A DNA stretch of 40,747 nt from Magnetovibrio blakemorei (GTDB lineage Bacteria; Pseudomonadota; Alphaproteobacteria; Rhodospirillales; Magnetovibrionaceae), in the NCBI RefSeq assembly GCF_001746755.1, contig NZ_MCGG01000084.1:1-40747 (forward strand), given 5' to 3'. Below, piece after piece: positions 36,968 through 40,747 of the stretch (the first letter of the stretch is position 1; every line of letters begins with the position of its first letter). Both the position numbers and the translations under genes were made by a program. The notes beneath the pieces are model-generated. The model did no database searches and was not told the DNA's origin. It worked only from the letters and a program-made list of their open reading frames with translations.

Positions 36968-37818
36968 GAGGATTTCTCCGTGTCATTCGTCGACAGGGTA
37001 CGCTGCCCCGACGTGCTGAACATGGCAGTGAAGCCGTCCGCGCAGATCAATGCGGCTTCAAGGAGAATGCCGATTGTGCCGCCCATGTCTGCGGGCAGAT
37101 CCGTTTCTGTTTCCGTCTCCAGCGCCAGCTCCAACCGCTCCCGACGCAATATGCCCAACAGGGCGCCATTGCGGCCCACGACGGGCAACGACAGATGTCG
37201 GTTCCATTCCACCGATTGAGCCAACTCGGTGATCAGTGATTCGGGTGCCAGCGGCTTGACCGTGCGGTCCAGATAACGACGGATGGGTTGGCGCTCAGAC
37301 GCACCCAGCAACCGACTGGCGTTGATGACCCCGGCATAAACCGTATTGGCGTGGGTGAGAACCAACGTTGAATCAGGTGAGCGACGGCGTTTTCGCAAAG
37401 TCGTGAGAACTTCGCCGACGGTCATCCCTTCATCGAGGACGGTTGGCGCCGTTTCCATCCAGGCCCCGACACTTCCGAGCGCATAGGTCAGATCGCGGCG
37501 AATTTGCCGGGCGTCTCGGCGCGGCAGCAGGTCAAGGATATCGCGCAGCAGAGGCGTCGGAAGCGACCGTGCCACTTGGGTCTTAAAAGGATAGTCCATC
37601 CCGCCCACGGCTTCGGCGGCATCTTCCAGTTTCATGGATGTCAGCAGGGTCTTCGCCATGGTTTCGGGAACATGACCCAGCACGGGCGAGAGAACATCTG
37701 TCGGCAGGCCTGCCAAAAAAGTTATGGCCACAGGCATGGGCAGGGTGGCTAAAAAGTCCGCCGCCGCTTCGGGGTCGTCTTCGGCCAATATGGTTGCGAG
37801 CTCAAAAGCGTCACTCAT
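36964..37818 (-). CDS. Stand-alone MgtE-type cytoplasmic domain (MgtE_N plus CBS), no membrane part
   Basis: A 284-aa soluble protein that resembles the cytoplasmic half of MgtE: an N-domain (about residues 5-120, DPEAAADFLATLP and LPTPLLRDILDLLP repeats) and two CBS-like units (about 130-250, LVLTHANTVYAGVI and HLSLPVVGRNGALLGIL). No membrane helix follows; the remaining 35 residues are polar. I took ATG 37818, which overlaps the mscS stop by eight bases and has AGAGG upstream; an in-frame ATG at 37836 is possible. Coupled to a full-length mgtE, it may form mixed dimers with MgtE or be an Mg2+- or nucleotide-sensing regulator. A loss of the membrane half by truncation is an alternative, but the clean overlaps on both sides suggest a settled gene. 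Confidence 0.88.
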   Translation of the reverse strand: MSDAFELATILAEDDPEAAADFLATLPMPVAITFLAGLPTDVLSPVLGHVPETMAKTLLTSMKLEDAAEAVGGMDYPFKTQVARSLPTPLLRDILDLLPRRDARQIRRDLTYALGSVGAWMETAPTVLDEGMTVGEVLTTLRKRRRSPDSTLVLTHANTVYAGVINASRLLGASERQPIRRYLDRTVKPLAPESLITELAQSVEWNRHLSLPVVGRNGALLGILRRERLELALETETETDLPADMGGTIGILLEAALICADGFTAMFSTSGQRTLSTNDTEKSS

Positions 37819-38653
37819 CAGCCTGGACCTCTTCATCCAAAATGATCACCGTGCTGCGTTGGAACAATGATCCCGGCACGATGGCGCTGCCGTCCTCTAG
37901 GGCGAGGGTGACGTTGGTGGGCGACATGGTCAGCACTTGTCCCTGCACATCGCCAAGCCGAACCCGTTGACCAATGGCGACGGATGCGCGGGCATGGTGA
38001 ATTCCCAACAGATTGGCGACCAATTCCTGGGCCCCCAATCCAAAAGCCAACGCCATGCCGCCGAACAGTCCTGCCATCAATATGGTGATCATGGACACCA
38101 GAAGGGTCGTGTCGATACCCGCTTGACCAAGGCCAACCACCAATGCGGCGGCGATGACCATCATCTGCGTCAGGCGGGCCAGAACCGTTGCCCGCACGCC
38201 CATGGCGGGTTGCAAGGCGGCAAGAACCACCTCGCGCACGAATTGGCTGATGACGAAGCCAACGAACACCATGATCGCTCCGCCCAGCACAGCCGGTAAG
38301 TGAGACAGAATTCGCGACAGCCAATCGGAAAAGACTTCCAGACCGAGGATTCTCGATGAGCCAATCAGAACCAGCAACAGCACGGTCCAGTGGGCGACCG
38401 TACCGCTGATGCCGATCATGGTGTTGGACAGGCGGATGTCCGCGCCGATGCCCGATCGCCATTTCTGATCCAGCAAGCGGTTCACACCCATTAACATACG
38501 CCGCGACAATCGGCTGCCCATGCGGGCCAGGAACCAGCCGGCGATCAACGAGATCAGCGCCCCCGCAAGGCGCGGTGCGTAAGCCAGGAAGATGCCGGAA
38601 TTCGCATGTCCCCATACGTACAATTCCTTCAATTGAACGACCACATCATCCAT
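37811..38653 (-). CDS. MscS-family mechanosensitive channel
   Basis: A 280-aa small-conductance mechanosensitive channel family protein with about four helices (about residues 22-45, 82-105, 116-140, 155-205) and a cytoplasmic beta domain (about 215-275). The pore helix region (GGMALAFGLGAQELVANLLG) and the beta-domain start (VAIGQRVRLGDVQGQV) fit the family. The C-terminal alpha/beta cage of E. coli MscS is missing, so it is a short form. It overlaps the genes on both sides by eight bases and probably helps release solutes or ions during osmotic down-shock. Confidence 0.87.
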   Translation of the reverse strand: MDDVVVQLKELYVWGHANSGIFLAYAPRLAGALISLIAGWFLARMGSRLSRRMLMGVNRLLDQKWRSGIGADIRLSNTMIGISGTVAHWTVLLLVLIGSSRILGLEVFSDWLSRILSHLPAVLGGAIMVFVGFVISQFVREVVLAALQPAMGVRATVLARLTQMMVIAAALVVGLGQAGIDTTLLVSMITILMAGLFGGMALAFGLGAQELVANLLGIHHARASVAIGQRVRLGDVQGQVLTMSPTNVTLALEDGSAIVPGSLFQRSTVIILDEEVQADE

Positions 38654-39617
38654 CGTTCTCGTCCTTTTTATCTTGGGCTACATGGCGCGTGTTTTGGTCT
38701 TTCTGGTGCCCCTGCCAGCTTTGGGCTTCGATGAACACGCGTGTCACCTCACTATGGCAGGATTTGATGTGGGCTTCCATGTTGGAAATGCTCGCCTCGA
38801 CCTCGTTCGACGAAATGCCGTCGACAAAATCCAGGCTCAGGTTCAGCAACACTTCGCGCGGGCCCAAATGCATGGTGAGCAGTTCGTTGACCTTGCTGAC
38901 GCCGGGCTGCTCTTGAACAATGTTGCGGATGCTTTCGATCACTTCGCGCGCCGCACCTTCGCCAATCAACAGGCCTTTGCATTCATAGGCCAGCAAAGCC
39001 GCTGTCGCCCCCAAGATCAGACCGATTAATATGGACGCGACGCCATCAAGTTCGGGGATTTGTAAAATATCAGAAGCTCCGATGCCTAAGGTCGCGACGA
39101 TCAACCCAAGCAGGGCTGCACCATCTTCGAACAACACGGTGAAGACGGTCGGGTCCTTGCTGTTGCGAATGGCATCGAGCAACTTCCCGCCAGTGTGCTG
39201 AGCCTTGAATTCACGAAGGGCGACGGAGAAAGCATAGCCCTCAAACAAAAACGACAGCCCCAAAACCACATAACTCACCATCATGTTGTTGACGGGATGT
39301 GGGGAGCTGAGTTTTGAGACCCCTTCGTACACGGAGACCCCTGCGCCAACAGCGAAGATCAAAATGGCGACCACAAAAGTCCAAAAATACAGCTCCATAC
39401 CATAACCAAATGGATGGCGTTCGTCTGGTCGGCGTGCGGCGCGGCTGATGCCAAACAGCAAAAGAAGCTGATTACCCGTATCCACGACCGAGTGAATGCC
39501 TTCGCTCAACATCGCCGAACTGCCCGTGAGGCTCGCCGCCGTGAATTTGGATCCGGCAATCAAAGCATTACCGGCCAAAGCGACGTAAATGACCTTTTTG
39601 GAACCGTGAACCGACAT
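38646..39617 (-). CDS. Cation diffusion facilitator (CDF) transporter, ZnT9-like
   Basis: A 323-aa CDF divalent-cation/proton antiporter with six predicted helices (about residues 10-215) and a cytoplasmic ferredoxin-like dimer domain (about 220-305). Metal-site motifs: SEGIHSVVDTGNQ in helix two (H-x3-D) and VLFEDGAALLGL in helix five. The HPFGYGMELYFW stretch is typical of the subgroup that includes human ZnT9. Substrate (Zn, Fe, Mn or Co) cannot be set from sequence. ATG at 39617 has AGG a few bases upstream; the longer reading back to 39872 looks non-coding. First gene of the ion-transport operon. Confidence 0.9.
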   Translation of the reverse strand: MSVHGSKKVIYVALAGNALIAGSKFTAASLTGSSAMLSEGIHSVVDTGNQLLLLFGISRAARRPDERHPFGYGMELYFWTFVVAILIFAVGAGVSVYEGVSKLSSPHPVNNMMVSYVVLGLSFLFEGYAFSVALREFKAQHTGGKLLDAIRNSKDPTVFTVLFEDGAALLGLIVATLGIGASDILQIPELDGVASILIGLILGATAALLAYECKGLLIGEGAAREVIESIRNIVQEQPGVSKVNELLTMHLGPREVLLNLSLDFVDGISSNEVEASISNMEAHIKSCHSEVTRVFIEAQSWQGHQKDQNTRHVAQDKKDENDG

Positions 39618-40064
39618 AAACCTAGAAACTTTCGTGTGAAAAAGAGGGGGGGTGAATTCGGCAGATGATAGGGGGGCAGACCATAGATCGAATTTGTAAA
39701 AATAACCATTGCCTGAACATCTGGCGCGCTGGCGTTCAAAAAAACAATAGCGTTTCTGAGATTCAGAGGACGGTAACCGTTGGTAAACCGTCAAACTGAC
39801 CGTTAAATAACAAGATATTTCGGGGCAATCACAGAATAGTAAAAAGGCACTAATTGATAATAAACGTGGCATAAAGTATGAGGTGTCTTGGTCTTTTTTC
39901 TTGCCTGGTTTTGCTTATCGCTCAAGCGTGGAAATAAATATTATACATATATATTAGCTATAATTTATTAACCTTGTTAATAACGCTTAAAGAAAAGACG
40001 CTAATGTTGTATGATGAATGCGGTTTGCGCCTGTAAATGAGAATATTGGATTTACTTGCAGAAA
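39618..40064. other. A/T-rich divergent intergenic region
   Basis: These 447 bases lie between the divergent CDF gene and the FecR-domain gene. The right half (about 39930-40010) is clearly richer in A and T than the rest of the window. It holds one perfect palindrome (listed separately). I saw no convincing protein-coding or RNA gene here. Confidence 0.6.
39965..39983. promoter_or_regulatory. Perfect palindrome TTATTAAC-CTT-GTTAATAA
   Basis: An 8-bp perfect inverted repeat with a 3-base spacer, about 82-100 bases upstream of the FecR-domain gene, inside the A/T-rich stretch. It looks like a dimer-binding operator. The TTAACC core recalls CtrA half-sites, but the spacing is wrong for the full CtrA motif (TTAA-N7-TTAA). 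Confidence 0.45.
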
Positions 40065-40747
40065 ATGAACTTTACATCTTTGAATGATGGAACCTTTGTC
40101 CTCGCTCACCCGCTTGATGCAATAGATTCCCAGGGCAATGTCACCTTGCCGTCCGGGGATGATTTTTTGCGCGCAGATTTTAGCCGCGCCGGGCCGGACC
40201 TTCTGATCGAAACCCCCAGCGGTAGCCACTTCATCGTTGTCGATTATTTTATGGCCGCTGCGTCACCCGCCCTAGTCACTTCCGACGGCGCGGTGCTGTC
40301 GGCCAAGTTGGTGACGACCCTGGCCGGGCCGGTTGCTCCGGGTCAAGTCGCGCAGTTGGGTTTTGGCGCGCCCGCGACACAGCAAGACGTCGGCCTGGGC
40401 GTGCCCATCGGTCAAGTCAATGAAGCCGAAGGCCAAGTCACCGTTACCCACCCCGATGGTACGCAAGAAACATTGCTGACCGGTGGTTCTGTGTTTCAGG
40501 GCGACGTTTTGCAGACCGCAGCCGGGGCCAGCGTCAGTGTCATTTTTGTTGATGACACGGTGTTTTCGCTGGCCGAAGACGGTCGCATGGTCTTGGACGA
40601 AATGGTCTATGACGCCAGCGCGCAAACCGGGGTGTTCAAAGCCGAAGTGGTGCAAGGCGTATTCTCGTTCGTCAGCGGCCAAGTGGCGAAGACGTCACCC
40701 GATGGCATGGTCGTCAGCACCCCGACCACCACGATCGGCATTCGCGG
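40065..40747 (+). CDS. FecR-domain protein, N-terminal part; likely large surface or secreted protein (partial)
   Basis: An open frame of 227 codons that runs off the window end. It starts MNFTSLNDGTFVLAHPLD, with no signal peptide, then has a region of about 110 residues, and from about residue 120 a FecR-like domain: IGQVNEAEGQVTVTHPDG, TGGSVFQGDVLQTAAGAS, VEQG-like VVQGVFSFVSGQ, and STPTTTIGIRG at the edge. FecR-like domains at this position, without a secretion signal, are common at the start of giant type I-secreted RTX/VCBS adhesins in alphaproteobacteria, where they may hold the protein at the cell surface. That role is inference, since the repeats would lie beyond the window. The ATG is preceded by a purine run (GAAA) and no clear Shine-Dalgarno. 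Confidence 0.8.
   Translation, partial: MNFTSLNDGTFVLAHPLDAIDSQGNVTLPSGDDFLRADFSRAGPDLLIETPSGSHFIVVDYFMAAASPALVTSDGAVLSAKLVTTLAGPVAPGQVAQLGFGAPATQQDVGLGVPIGQVNEAEGQVTVTHPDGTQETLLTGGSVFQGDVLQTAAGASVSVIFVDDTVFSLAEDGRMVLDEMVYDASAQTGVFKAEVVQGVFSFVSGQVAKTSPDGMVVSTPTTTIGIR

Noticed and set aside
39960-39995. CtrA binding sites upstream of the FecR-domain gene
   Set aside because: TTAA pairs are five or six bases apart, not the seven of the CtrA motif; A/T richness alone can explain them.

Overview
The window looks like a piece of an alphaproteobacterial chromosome, most probably from the Rhodospirillales and related water-dwelling denitrifiers. This is inferred from gene content (nirS with norCBQDEF, FixJ-type two-component genes, Crp/Fnr regulators, CbpA/CbpM, an alphaproteobacterial-style MCP) and from a GC content I judge by eye at a little over 50%. 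No tRNA, rRNA, CRISPR array, insertion sequence or prophage gene was found.

Layout. 247-1490 (+): DnaJ-family co-chaperone (CbpA-like) with its modulator CbpM. 1568-7336 (-): a complete nitric oxide reductase operon norCBQDEF, followed by a previously unlisted 56-residue membrane ORF. 7582-9041 (+): two overlapping Crp/Fnr regulators divergent from norC. 9252-9674 (-): a bacteriohemerythrin. 9942-11358 (-): a cytochrome cd1 nitrite reductase gene (nirS) that is broken by an internal out-of-frame deletion. 11526-13596 (-): a chemoreceptor gene with an apparent one-base frameshift and a small partner ORF. 13822-15964 (-): a FixL/FixJ-like sensor kinase and response regulator. 16313-16987 (+): a third Crp/Fnr regulator. 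17121-19821 (+): ydbH-ynbE-ydbL, an envelope lipid-transport set, then a 64-residue membrane protein.

20478-24212 (+) is a six-gene partner-switching (stressosome) operon: RsbR, RsbS, RsbT, a second RsbT-like ATPase, an RsbX-like phosphatase, and a histidine kinase whose N-terminus is an RsbU-type RsbT-binding domain. The expected PP2C output phosphatase is replaced by a histidine kinase, so the module seems to feed stress signals into two-component phosphorelay. 24435-33716 holds two versions of the transglutaminase / circularly permuted ATP-grasp / alpha-E peptide-ligation system: a plus-strand version with ATP-grasp and alpha-E fused and flanked by two transglutaminase-like proteins, and a convergent minus-strand version with ATP-grasp and alpha-E as separate genes. 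33827-39617 (-) is a tight ion-transport operon: CDF metal transporter, MscS channel, a membrane-less MgtE regulatory-domain protein, full-length MgtE, and an SLC13-type permease with RCK domains. The window ends inside a plus-strand gene (40065 onward) starting with a FecR-like domain, probably the N-terminus of a large secreted or adhesin protein.

The most notable items are the RsbU-domain histidine kinase at the end of the stressosome operon, the fused and split ATP-grasp/alpha-E paralogues, the split MgtE cytoplasmic domain, and the damaged nirS next to an apparently intact nor operon, which would suit a cell that removes NO but does not make it from nitrite with this enzyme.
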